Assembly (NCBI GenBank): GCA_030693705.1
Contig: JAUYAB010000055.1
Location: forward strand, 1 to 64,000
Length of the DNA: 64,000 nucleotides
From: Ignavibacteria bacterium
GTDB lineage: Bacteria; Bacteroidota; Ignavibacteria; Ignavibacteriales; Ignavibacteriaceae
Direction: 5' to 3'
In this document: piece after piece, positions 23,749 to 31,599 of the stretch
Position numbering within the stretch: the stretch's first letter is position 1
Layout of the letters: the number at the start of each line of letters is the position of its first letter
The notes under the pieces: generated by a model
Databases searched by the model: none
Told to the model about the DNA's origin: nothing
What the model saw: only the letters and a program-made list of their open reading frames with translations
Program-made: the position numbers and the translations under genes

Positions 23749-26391
23749 ATGAAAAAAACATTACTTATCTACTTGTTATTGATGTTACCGGCTTTGTTTT
23801 TACTCTCTTGTAGTGAAGAGAGTAATGAATTGGATGCGTTGGAGGGCTTAAATATTCACCAGCCCGGCGTAATGGATTCAACTTCTGCCAATTTCCATGG
23901 AAAGTTTTTCTATCAGAAGAATATGAAATTTACTGACTGCCAAAAATGCCATGGAAATAATCTTGATGGTGGAATTACAATAGCAAAGAGCTGCAGCGAA
24001 TGTCATTCTCTCGCTACAATCCACATAAACTTAACCGGAGTTCAAGACTCAACTTCAAGTAACTTTCATGGTAAATATTTACAAAAACATTCTATGAGGG
24101 AGTGCGGGCAATGCCACGGGTCAACTTTTAACGGTGGTTCCAGCAGCCCTTCCTGCGTGCAATGCCATACAGCAATTACAGTTCACCAATCAGATTTTTC
24201 AGATTCTCTTGTAACTTCTTCAAACTTCCACGGAAAGTTTCTCATAAAGAATAAATTTACAGAGTGCCAATCTTGCCATGGACAAAAATTTACCGGTGGT
24301 ATTTCTAGTCCAAGTTGTGCTAAATGCCATGAATCAATTGACGTTCATAAAGACGGAATTGTTGATACCACTTCAGCTAACTTTCATGGGAAATATCTAT
24401 TAAAGAATGGGTTTGCTGATTGTTCATCATGTCACGGTACAAATTTTGGAGGAGGCTTTCAAAGTCCTAAGTGTACAGATTGCCATTCGACTATTACTGT
24501 GCATAGGGGAGGAATTGGTGATACCACTTCAGCTAACTTTCATGGAAAATACCCGTTAGCAGGTGGAAAATTTACAGAATGTCAATCGTGTCACGGAAAC
24601 AATTTCCAGGGTGGTATTAATAGCCCCGGTTGCGCTACTGCGGATTGCCACAAATCTATTGATGTACATAAAGAAGGAATAGCTGATCCTGCTTCGGCTA
24701 ATTTTCACGGGAAATATCAATTTAAGAATGGACTAAAAGATTGTTCACCTTGTCATGGATCTGACTTCAAGGGCGGAGAACAAAGCCCGCCATGTACTAC
24801 TTGCCATTCGTCGCTTTCGACACACAAAGCAGGAATTATTGACCCGAACTCTGCTGATTTCCATGGGAAATATCCGTTAGCCGGAGGCAAATTTACAGAA
24901 TGCCAAAGCTGCCATGGAGATAATTTCCAGGGAAAGGGAATTAGCCCAAATTGCACAAATTGTCATAAATCAATCGATGTTCATAAATCAGGAATTATTG
25001 ATCAGAATTCTGCAAATTTCCATGGTAAATACAAACTCAAATCCGGCCTTGCTGATTGCTCTTCATGCCATGGTGCAACATTCACCGGTGGACTCCAAAG
25101 TCCGTCATGCGCAACTTGCCATGCAACAATAACTGTTCATAAAGCCGGAATTGTTGATGCAAACTCTCCGGAATTTCATGGGAAATATCCATTAGCCGGT
25201 GGGAAGTTTACAGCATGTCAAACATGTCATGGCGATAATTTCCAGGGCGGATTGAATAGTCCAAGTTGTGCAACTTGCCATAAATCTATTGACGTACATA
25301 AAACAGGAATTATCGATCAAAATTCGGTTAACTTCCATGGGAAATACAAACTTAAATCAGGATTCGCTGATTGCACTTCGTGCCATGGGATTTCATTTAC
25401 AGGTGGAACTCAAAGTCCTTCTTGCAAAACATGCCATTCAACCATTGATGTACACCAAACAGGAATACTTGATGGGAACTCATCAAAATTCCATGGTAAG
25501 CGAAATGAATTGAAAACCAGTTTCGCTGAATGCCAATCATGTCACGGAGACAATTTCCAGGGTAGTCTAAATAGTCAGAATTGTACAGATTGCCATGCAA
25601 CTATTACAGTTCATAAAACCGGAATTATAGATAAAAATTCAGCAAATTTCCACGGAAAATTCTTAAAAGCAGTTGCATGGAATATCTCAACTTGCGCAAG
25701 CTGCCACAGCAATAGTTTTACCGGTGGAACAACGAGTCCCACATGCAAAACAAGTGGATGCCATGATAGTGCTCAAGGTCCCGCTGCATGTAATACTTGT
25801 CATGGAGATTTCAATAATCCCTCACAGATATCACCGCCAAAAGATTTGTCTGGTAATACCTCCACTTCATCTCCGGGAGTTGGTGCACATGTAAAGCATT
25901 TATCTTCATATGCAAACGGCATAACATTAGCTTGTTCCGAATGCCATACTGTTCCAGCGGATGTTAATGCAGCAGGACATCTTGGAAGTGATGGAAACGC
26001 TGAATTAAGTTTTGGAGCTTTCACAAACAAATTAGGCGGCACTTCGTATGATTTTGGTACCAACAAATGCGCAAATACCTATTGCCATGGTAACTTTGAA
26101 TTTAAAAAATCGGATGCTTCACCTACGTCTCAAAATCAATACACTGCCGATAAAATGGTGGGCAATAAAAGAGCTCCTAAATGGAATTTACTTGATGGAA
26201 GTGAGATCAAATGTTCAAGTTGCCATGGTAAAAGTGATGCTGATCCATCGCCAATTGGGCACATTCCGTACACAATTGATCAGTGCGTATGGTGTCACTC
26301 AACCGTCGTTGATGCTTCCGGTACAATAATTGATAAAACAAAACATATAAATGGAAAAGCAAACGTTTTTGGAACAAAATTCCGTAAATAA
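23749..26391 (+). CDS. giant multiheme cytochrome lipoprotein (26 CXXCH + 3 CX4CH)
   Basis: This encodes 880 residues. The lipobox LFLLSC gives a lipid-anchored Cys near residue 21; the frame extends upstream, but ATG 23749 gives this lipoprotein signal. Twelve repeat modules of ~48-55 residues follow, each with NFHGKY-type sequence, a CXXCH near FxxCxxCHG, and a second CXXCH before IxVHK. In all I count 26 CXXCH plus three CX4CH motifs (CATADCH, CKTSGCH, CANTYCH). The C-terminal ~170 residues resemble the Geobacter-type CxxxxCH...CXXCH domain. It is probably a surface or outer-membrane nanowire-like electron carrier. The DNA repeats suggest growth by module duplication. Confidence 0.9.
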   Translation: MKKTLLIYLLLMLPALFLLSCSEESNELDALEGLNIHQPGVMDSTSANFHGKFFYQKNMKFTDCQKCHGNNLDGGITIAKSCSECHSLATIHINLTGVQDSTSSNFHGKYLQKHSMRECGQCHGSTFNGGSSSPSCVQCHTAITVHQSDFSDSLVTSSNFHGKFLIKNKFTECQSCHGQKFTGGISSPSCAKCHESIDVHKDGIVDTTSANFHGKYLLKNGFADCSSCHGTNFGGGFQSPKCTDCHSTITVHRGGIGDTTSANFHGKYPLAGGKFTECQSCHGNNFQGGINSPGCATADCHKSIDVHKEGIADPASANFHGKYQFKNGLKDCSPCHGSDFKGGEQSPPCTTCHSSLSTHKAGIIDPNSADFHGKYPLAGGKFTECQSCHGDNFQGKGISPNCTNCHKSIDVHKSGIIDQNSANFHGKYKLKSGLADCSSCHGATFTGGLQSPSCATCHATITVHKAGIVDANSPEFHGKYPLAGGKFTACQTCHGDNFQGGLNSPSCATCHKSIDVHKTGIIDQNSVNFHGKYKLKSGFADCTSCHGISFTGGTQSPSCKTCHSTIDVHQTGILDGNSSKFHGKRNELKTSFAECQSCHGDNFQGSLNSQNCTDCHATITVHKTGIIDKNSANFHGKFLKAVAWNISTCASCHSNSFTGGTTSPTCKTSGCHDSAQGPAACNTCHGDFNNPSQISPPKDLSGNTSTSSPGVGAHVKHLSSYANGITLACSECHTVPADVNAAGHLGSDGNAELSFGAFTNKLGGTSYDFGTNKCANTYCHGNFEFKKSDASPTSQNQYTADKMVGNKRAPKWNLLDGSEIKCSSCHGKSDADPSPIGHIPYTIDQCVWCHSTVVDASGTIIDKTKHINGKANVFGTKFRK

Positions 26392-26418
26392 CTACTACAT
26401 AAACAAAAAGGTGAAAAA

Positions 26419-26970
26419 ATGAAAAATATCATGTCCTTCTTTCTCGTTATTCTCTTTGTTTCTTTTTTAAATGGTCAAACAGAAACAGCTAAAAAACCGC
26501 ATGGATTTATCGGTTCAACAGCTTGTGGAATGTGCCACAAATCTGAAAAAGCAGGGAAACAATTAGACATTTGGAGCAATTCAAAACATGCTCAAGCTTA
26601 TAAAACCCTGCAAACTAAAGAAGCTGACGCTCTTGCAACAGAAAAGGGATTTAAAACTCCCGCCGTAAAAACTGAAGCTTGTTTAAAATGCCATGCTGCC
26701 GGTTATAATGCAGAAGCAGCTTTACTTGGTGCAAAATTCAAAGTTGAAGATGGTGTTCAGTGTGAAAGCTGTCATGGTGCAGGTGCGGATTACAAAGATA
26801 TGAAAGTTATGAAAAACAAGGAAGATGCCGTTAGCAAAGGTTTAATTGCACATGCCGACATAGAAAAATTCTGCCTTACCTGCCATAACAACGAAAGTCC
26901 AACATATAAAAGTTTCAAGTATGATGAAATGTGGGATAAAATTAAACACTCAATACCGGAAGCAAAATAA
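26419..26970 (+). CDS. tetraheme cytochrome c554-like protein
   Basis: This encodes 183 residues with signal peptide MKNIMSFFLVILFVSFLNG. Four CXXCH motifs are seen: CGMCH, CLKCH, CESCH, CLTCH. The stretch WSNSKHAQAYKTLQ is the hallmark of the cytochrome c554/c' family (PF13435). The protein should be soluble in the periplasm and could hand electrons to the outer-membrane conduit encoded just upstream. Family members include hydroxylamine and nitrite-linked carriers, but no catalytic heme can be identified here. The ribosome site is AAAGGTG. The MarR gene begins five bases after its stop. Confidence 0.88.
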   Translation: MKNIMSFFLVILFVSFLNGQTETAKKPHGFIGSTACGMCHKSEKAGKQLDIWSNSKHAQAYKTLQTKEADALATEKGFKTPAVKTEACLKCHAAGYNAEAALLGAKFKVEDGVQCESCHGAGADYKDMKVMKNKEDAVSKGLIAHADIEKFCLTCHNNESPTYKSFKYDEMWDKIKHSIPEAK

Positions 26971-26975
26971 CTATT

Positions 26976-27437
26976 ATGGAACAACAAGAACTTCGTCAAT
27001 CAGCAAGTAAGTTGGCAGACCTCACTTTTAAATTATTGTCCAGTTGCCACGAAAAAGAAGAAAGACTTGCTACGCAACAGTACTTAACGCTAGCAGAATT
27101 CAGATGTTTGCGCCAAATAAACGAAATCGAAAACATTAATAATAAAGAAATAGCTGAACGGATGGACTTAAGCGCCAGCCGTTTAACAAGAATCATTGAT
27201 GGTCTGGTTGCAAAAGGCTATGTAATTAGAGAAATTGAACCGAACGATAGAAGAAATATGAGATTATATCTTTCTGAAAACGGGAAAGAATTTACTCGTA
27301 AATTAAATGATGCGTATGTCGATATCCACGCTCAAATACTCGGTGATATTGAAACCGGTCAGCACAAACCTTTAATTACTGCCATGACAGGACTACTTTC
27401 CGCCGTTGAAAAGTGGATGGCTCAAGAGGAGAAATAG
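26976..27437 (+). CDS. MarR family transcriptional regulator
   Basis: This encodes 153 residues. The winged helix-turn-helix is clear: LTLAEFRCLRQI, then NKEIAERMDLSASRLTRIID (recognition helix) and the wing GYVIREIEPNDRRNMRLYLS with the conserved DxRR. It is the last gene of the cytochrome operon, five bases behind the c554-like gene, so it probably regulates that operon in cis. A likely operator is the palindrome at 21137-21158. A Cys near residue 24 (LLSSCHEKEE) could respond to redox state; that is a guess. Confidence 0.9.
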   Translation: MEQQELRQSASKLADLTFKLLSSCHEKEERLATQQYLTLAEFRCLRQINEIENINNKEIAERMDLSASRLTRIIDGLVAKGYVIREIEPNDRRNMRLYLSENGKEFTRKLNDAYVDIHAQILGDIETGQHKPLITAMTGLLSAVEKWMAQEEK

Positions 27438-27447
27438 TTCGAATTGA

Positions 27448-27960
27448 TTATTTGCCGCTTATGTTTAAATAGGCGGCAAGTAATTTTTCTTTTGTTAGCA
27501 TTAAATCTTCCGAAAGCACTTTTACTTCACCCAGTACAGGCATAAAATTGGTATCTCCGTTCCATCTTGGGACAATATGAAAATGTAGATGAGCGTCGAT
27601 ACCCGCCCCGCTTACTTTACCTAAATTCGCTCCGATATTAAATCCATGCGGTTTCATCGCGATGGATAATGCTTGTTGCGCTAATTGAAGCTCCAACATA
27701 ATCTCACTATTTTCATCAGCAGTAAGGGAAGAAAATTCGCTTAGATGGCGATTTGGAACGACCATCAAATGTCCGTTATTATATGGATAAAGATTTAGAA
27801 TTGTAAAAGTTAACTTTCCTTTGCGAACAACCAACACTGAATTTTTATCTTCACTTCCCTTTTCCGATGCGGAACAAAAAATACATTTTGGTTCTTCTTT
27901 TGGAGTTTCGGAAAATGAATCAATATATTGTGAGCGCCAGGGAGACCAAAGTTTTTCCAT
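27448..27960 (-). CDS. HIT family hydrolase
   Basis: This encodes 170 residues. The histidine triad is HLHFHIVPRW near residue 130. The N-terminal zinc-type Cys pair CIFC, the start MEKLWSPWRSQYI, and NGHLMVVPNRHL are typical of the Ap4A phosphorylase-like branch of HIT proteins, which cleave dinucleoside polyphosphates or AMP esters in the cytoplasm. It is convergent with the marR gene (10-bp gap) and stands alone. The signature is complete, so activity is expected. Confidence 0.92.
   Translation of the reverse strand: MEKLWSPWRSQYIDSFSETPKEEPKCIFCSASEKGSEDKNSVLVVRKGKLTFTILNLYPYNNGHLMVVPNRHLSEFSSLTADENSEIMLELQLAQQALSIAMKPHGFNIGANLGKVSGAGIDAHLHFHIVPRWNGDTNFMPVLGEVKVLSEDLMLTKEKLLAAYLNISGK
27452..27479 (+). 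terminator. possible terminator of the cytochrome-marR operon
   Basis: The arms TTGCCGC (27452-27458) and GCGGCAA (27473-27479) are followed on the plus strand by GTAATTTTTCTTTT. The hairpin overlaps the 3' end of the convergent HIT gene. Confidence 0.5.
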
Positions 27961-28155
27961 AATTAATTCTTTAAATGATTAGAAAATTGACTTAACACTT
28001 GAATACCGATAACAAATTCATCACTAAGAAGTTTTACTATTCTCTTTTGTAAATCTGTTATTCTAACTTATAGAATCCTTATTTAATTTACAAAGACTTA
28101 AATAAAGACAAAACAACATTGCCAACAGTTAAGTCGCTTCAATATTGGTTTTGGT

Positions 28156-28379
28156 TTATGAATCATCCATCAACCAGTTATTTCCCGGGTTTGCCTCAAT
28201 AAGATCGAAAAGTACGTACCTCTGGTATTAGCCATTCATAATAAACGGATCACTTTCAAGAATAGCTTTAGCAGTCTCATAAGAATCTGCACTGATAAGT
28301 TGAAACGCACCATCATTGTCTCTGAATGGTCCACAAAGAAGCATTTTCCCTTCAATGGTTAATTGATAAATCGCATAAC
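28156..28379 (-). pseudogene. YciI-like (YCII domain) relic
   Basis: The minus strand reads IYQLTIEGKMLLCGPFRDND, then GAFQLISADSYETAKAILES and DPFIMNG, then TAA (28228-28230), and goes on as YQRYVLFDLIEANPGNNWLM to TAA at 28156-28158. This matches the YCII domain (GPxxDxxGAxxI, DPFxxxGxxxxYxL), with one nonsense change, probably from TAT, and a missing N-terminus. The rest of the gap 27961-28155 is AT-rich with nothing recognisable. Confidence 0.7.
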
Positions 28380-28497
28380 ATCGTAGACAGAAAAAACAGC
28401 AGGATATCGTTTACAGTTTAAGGATGGAACTGTTGCAAGACATCGTTTACAAAAGGCGGAGAGTGATTAATTTTCTTCTAAAAAAAAAGGAGAAAAG

Positions 28498-28620
28498 ATG
28501 AACGAAATAGAAAAGAGAAAAAAAGCAATACGCCTGCTGCTTTCAGAAGAAAATGTAACGACGATTTCAAAAACAGTGAAACGAAGTTGTCGGCGGTCAG
28601 CGGATGGAAGGAAGAGTGAA
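28498..28620 (+). pseudogene. short helix-turn-helix fragment, possibly of a transposase
   Basis: This 40-codon frame has a strong ribosome site (AAGGAGAAAAG). MNEIEKRKKAIRLLLSEENV then TTISKTVKRS resembles the N-terminal helix-turn-helix of some transposases and resolvase-like proteins, but it ends in a short Arg-rich tail. It may be a truncated gene or a small protein in its own right. The evidence is weak. Confidence 0.35.
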
Positions 28621-28630
28621 TAGTAAAGAG

Positions 28631-28753
28631 CACTTCTAAAAACGGTGTCGTCATTGCAAGCAAAGCGAAGCAATCTTTGTTTTTACATGATAAATGAGGA
28701 TTGCTTCGTTCGCTCCTCACTCGCAATGACATCATTCTAAGTTTTTAGAGATG
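28631..28753. repeat. palindromic repeat of the GTCATTGC...GCAATGAC type
   Basis: The arms GTCATTGCAAGCAAAGCGAA (from 28650) and GCTCCTCACTCGCAATGAC (to 28730) are inverse of each other, with outer arms TCTAAAAAC and GTTTTTAGA. This kind of 'GTCATTGCGAG...GCAATGAC' element is scattered in many unrelated bacterial genomes. Frames crossing it (such as SNPHLSCKNKDCFALLAMT) are repeat-derived and not genes. Confidence 0.8.
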
Positions 28754-28880
28754 CCCTAAATAGAGATACAAGAGAAGAAAAAAGAGATAGAGAGTCGGTT
28801 TTCAGTATCAGCAGTCGGAGGACTGTTTTCAGCAGATAGTCATCAGTTGGCAGTGTAAAGTAAAAAAGAGACAGAGGGAA
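28754..28880. other. short AT-rich stretch
   Basis: Only short runs of a CAGTCGGCAGT/CAGTTGGCAGT type, which also occur at 30480-30510, can be noted. Confidence 0.3.
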
Positions 28881-28970
28881 TATAATGATGTGACTCACCT
28901 TTTGTCGTACAACAACAAACTTCATTTATTCTAATACTGCAATTACTTGCTGCCCGGATAACTTAAAACA
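28881..28970 (-). pseudogene. decayed hicA toxin gene
   Basis: Directly after the hicB stop, the minus strand reads KLSGQQVIAVLE, TAA, MKFVVVRQK, VSHIII. This is recognisably HicA (LSGKEVIxxLEKxGFxxVRQKGSHIIL). There is no in-frame start: the ATG that overlaps hicB is one base out of frame. The TAA replaces a sense codon before the conserved Phe, and the GSH of the active site reads VSH. The toxin is dead. Confidence 0.7.
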
Positions 28971-29180
28971 TTAGGCATAAACAGCTTCAGATGTTGTCAT
29001 TATCGGCTTGCCGATAGCTGCCATCATCGGAAATTCTTCAAGATAGAGTTCGGTTGCCTCTTTGAGATTAGCAAGCGATTCCTCTAAAGAACTCCCCTGA
29101 CTAATTGTTCCAACTTCCGGACACTCAGCTACATAAAGCTCATTTTCTTTATATATCACAGCCGTAAATACATTTTTCAT
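28971..29180 (-). CDS. hicB: HicB-type antitoxin (orphan)
   Basis: This encodes 69 residues: FTAVIYKENELYVAECPEVG then TISQGSSLEESLANLKEATE and LYLEE. It is the HicB partial RNase H fold without a C-terminal DNA-binding domain, the usual short form. HicB normally neutralises the HicA mRNA-cleaving toxin. Here the order hicB-hicA is kept, but hicA is decayed, so the antitoxin is an orphan. It might still cross-act on HicA elsewhere in the genome. Confidence 0.88.
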   Translation of the reverse strand: MKNVFTAVIYKENELYVAECPEVGTISQGSSLEESLANLKEATELYLEEFPMMAAIGKPIMTTSEAVYA

Positions 29181-29288
29181 AATAACTGTTCCAATTAATT
29201 TCTTTGAAGATGTCTTTTCTCTTTAAGTAAACATGGTCTTTTCATTCAATATAGTCAATGCAACCAATCATCAACAACCTACGATCAA

Positions 29289-30380
29289 CTAAAAGTTAAA
29301 ATCTTCCGGTTCGTTGTTAAGTTTTCGAGCTTCAAGGAGATGACCCTTTTGAAGGTCGACTAAATTCTTATAAAATGCAGTATCGTGCTCTGTCTCAAAA
29401 GGAATACCAAGTTTAATCCGTTGAAGATAACTGCTGTAAGCCCCGTCAAGTTCCTTGTACACTTGTTGCCTTTCATAAAGTTCTACTGTTTTCATAATGG
29501 CATCTCTCCATGGAAGGTTTTCCGAAACAATCTCAACCTGTTCGTCGGCATGTTTTAATGTTGTAATAGCTTCTAATAAATCATCATCTTCTTCCGCTTG
29601 CTTATTTTCCATCATCACCCCGGCATATTCTCTTATCTTGCGATCCTCAAACAACTTAACAAATTCAAGGATACTATCATGGTCAAAATATGAAAAACCG
29701 GGACGGGTTTCTACGGGCTGCGGAGGAGGTTGAGTTGAGAGCGGTAATTTGTGTTTTCTCCAAATAGTAAAATAAAAGTCTTCTTTACCGCCTCTTATAT
29801 CCGGCAGATAAGCGCAGGGGGCTCCGCCGCGGCGGTTATAGTAAAAGAGGTACCATTCGGGAGCCGTAACGTAATCATCATCATCATTAACGAATGAACG
29901 TTTTATTTCGTCGTAATCCTGCCAATTATCAAACCAGTAGTGGAAATAGCCGGTAGGGATATCGGCGTCATCAGTAAGGGCATATTCTTTATAGAGATCA
30001 AGCTCTTCTTCGGAAATGTGGGTTAGGAAGGGGCAGTTTTCGATGTTATACTCCCAGTAAATAAAATCCTGCGTGATAGTTATCCCCGGAATTTCGAGTT
30101 GTTCAGCGCGCCAAAGACATTGCATATCAAACAGTTTTACCTGTTGTATTTCCGAGAGCAGTTTCCTTGCAATTGTTTTGTACCTCAGTGCTCTATTTTG
30201 CTTACTTTCAACATAAACTTCACCGTACTTAATCCAGAGCATTTTCTTTTGAGTATAGCTTTTAATAAAGTCCTCTATGCTTGAAGGGCGGTATTGTTCA
30301 TAAAAATCCCGGTACTTTGGATTAGTACGAAGATCGTTCTCTATCTCTTTTTCAAGTTCAGCCTCATTTATTTCCATCAC
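29289..30380 (-). CDS. hypothetical protein, unknown function
   Basis: This encodes 363 residues and I do not recognise the family. It is acidic, soluble and rich in Trp and Tyr, with no signal peptide. A middle region (DYVTAPEWYLFYYNRRGGAP) leads to a Pro-rich hinge (STQPPPQPVE), followed by an acidic helical C-terminal part. The hydrophobic core and codon pattern suggest a real gene. The GC palindrome CCGCCGCGGCGG (29824-29835) lies inside it and encodes the N-R-R-G-G stretch. It stands alone with no close neighbours. Confidence 0.6.
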   Translation of the reverse strand: MMEINEAELEKEIENDLRTNPKYRDFYEQYRPSSIEDFIKSYTQKKMLWIKYGEVYVESKQNRALRYKTIARKLLSEIQQVKLFDMQCLWRAEQLEIPGITITQDFIYWEYNIENCPFLTHISEEELDLYKEYALTDDADIPTGYFHYWFDNWQDYDEIKRSFVNDDDDYVTAPEWYLFYYNRRGGAPCAYLPDIRGGKEDFYFTIWRKHKLPLSTQPPPQPVETRPGFSYFDHDSILEFVKLFEDRKIREYAGVMMENKQAEEDDDLLEAITTLKHADEQVEIVSENLPWRDAIMKTVELYERQQVYKELDGAYSSYLQRIKLGIPFETEHDTAFYKNLVDLQKGHLLEARKLNNEPEDFNF

Positions 30381-30582
30381 GTAACCCTAATTAGTTAATG
30401 GTTAAAATCTCGTAGATGAAAATAAAAATAAAATTATAAAATGCAAAGGAAGAAATAGTGGGAGTGATCGGTCGGCAGTTAACAGTCCGCAGTTGGCAGT
30501 CGGCAATAATAATTAGACAGATTTTTATTAATACTACATACTATCAACCAACAACTAACCGCTTGTAACCAACTACCAACAA

Positions 30583-31476
30583 TTAAAACCCATACCTCAC
30601 ATTAATCGTTGGATACAAAGTTACATTCGCGCCGGAATGGATTGGATTCACACGAATATTTACGGCTAAATCTTTATTGAATGAGATTGCCGACCAAACT
30701 GCATCTAAACCGGAAAGCAAATGGTTAACATAAATTGCCAGCACGGCTTTGTCTGAAATGTTGTAGTAATCATTTGCTTTCCCGCGCATCTTGGAATAAT
30801 CATAAAAACGTGGTGAGAGATCATGATAATCATTTATTTCTGGATGATCTGAATCCCAAACAGCTTTATCATCCCAACCACCACTGTACTGCGGATACTT
30901 CCCTATCAGTTCATAATATTGCTGATCGCCATGCATCGGAAGAGCATGCGAGTAACCTCCTGAGCCCATAGCTCTCTCTAACGCATTAAGCCCATTCCAG
31001 TTTACCGTTCCATCAGAATTCTTCACATTATCTATGAGAGCTACATCCATCGTCGGGTATTTATGTTTTGCATATTCAATTGTCCAATTCGCATAACGCT
31101 CTACAGACCAATGTCCATCAGCATATTGTTGAAACGTTGAAGTCTGGCTATCCCCTTTTTTGTTGTAAGCTATGGCAACGGAAATAACACCTACCTCAAC
31201 GGCGGTAAAGATTGCGGCTTTTAAATAACTTTCCGTATAGAATTCTCCCACACCGGGAAGAACTGCCGACAAAAGTCCCGCTATCAATGGGGATTTTTTA
31301 TCCGGTGAATCGAATGCGATAGTGTTCGTCTTTGCGGCTGAATAATCAAAAAGCATTTTGGAATCTGCATGAAGATTGCCGGTGAGATGTGTTACGCTTT
31401 GCTGCGGTCTGAGCAAACTACTTGAGATAAAGAAAAGTAAAACTGTTAAGATCCAAATTGATTTTATGTTTTTCAT
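30583..31476 (-). CDS. DUF5683-type membrane-associated protein
   Basis: This encodes 297 residues with an N-terminal signal (IWILTVLLFFISSSLL). KSPLIAGLLSAVLPGVGEFY is the DUF5683 core, with a Gly/Pro-rich re-entrant or membrane helix, followed by a second hydrophobic helix AAIFTAVEVGVISVAIAYN and a long polar region. Another hydrophobic segment lies near YVNHLLSGLDAVWS. It should sit in the cell envelope. It is the last gene of the minus-strand run beginning with porU and may have a T9SS-linked or envelope role, which is inferred from position only. Confidence 0.75.
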   Translation of the reverse strand: MKNIKSIWILTVLLFFISSSLLRPQQSVTHLTGNLHADSKMLFDYSAAKTNTIAFDSPDKKSPLIAGLLSAVLPGVGEFYTESYLKAAIFTAVEVGVISVAIAYNKKGDSQTSTFQQYADGHWSVERYANWTIEYAKHKYPTMDVALIDNVKNSDGTVNWNGLNALERAMGSGGYSHALPMHGDQQYYELIGKYPQYSGGWDDKAVWDSDHPEINDYHDLSPRFYDYSKMRGKANDYYNISDKAVLAIYVNHLLSGLDAVWSAISFNKDLAVNIRVNPIHSGANVTLYPTINVRYGF

Positions 31477-31599
31477 ACACTTTTATTTTGTTAATTAATA
31501 CTTTTCTTAGTTTATCTGTGTGAACTTAGTGCCTTAGTGGTGAAAAAAACTAACCACTTAGACACACAGTGCACTTAGTTTCACTAAGATACACTTCAA
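31477..31599. other. hairpin-rich spacer
   Basis: This spacer holds inverted CTTAGTG/CACTTAG-type blocks around a gap (31526-31592), a likely RNA hairpin between two genes on the same strand. Confidence 0.4.

Noticed and set aside
27961-28155. Coding remnant upstream of the HIT gene
   Set aside because: Short stretches on the minus strand look protein-like, but stops in all frames and no family match prevented a call.
28478-28735. 85-codon frame with CFALLAMT
   Set aside because: This peptide comes from the GTCATTGC repeat and appears wherever that repeat does.
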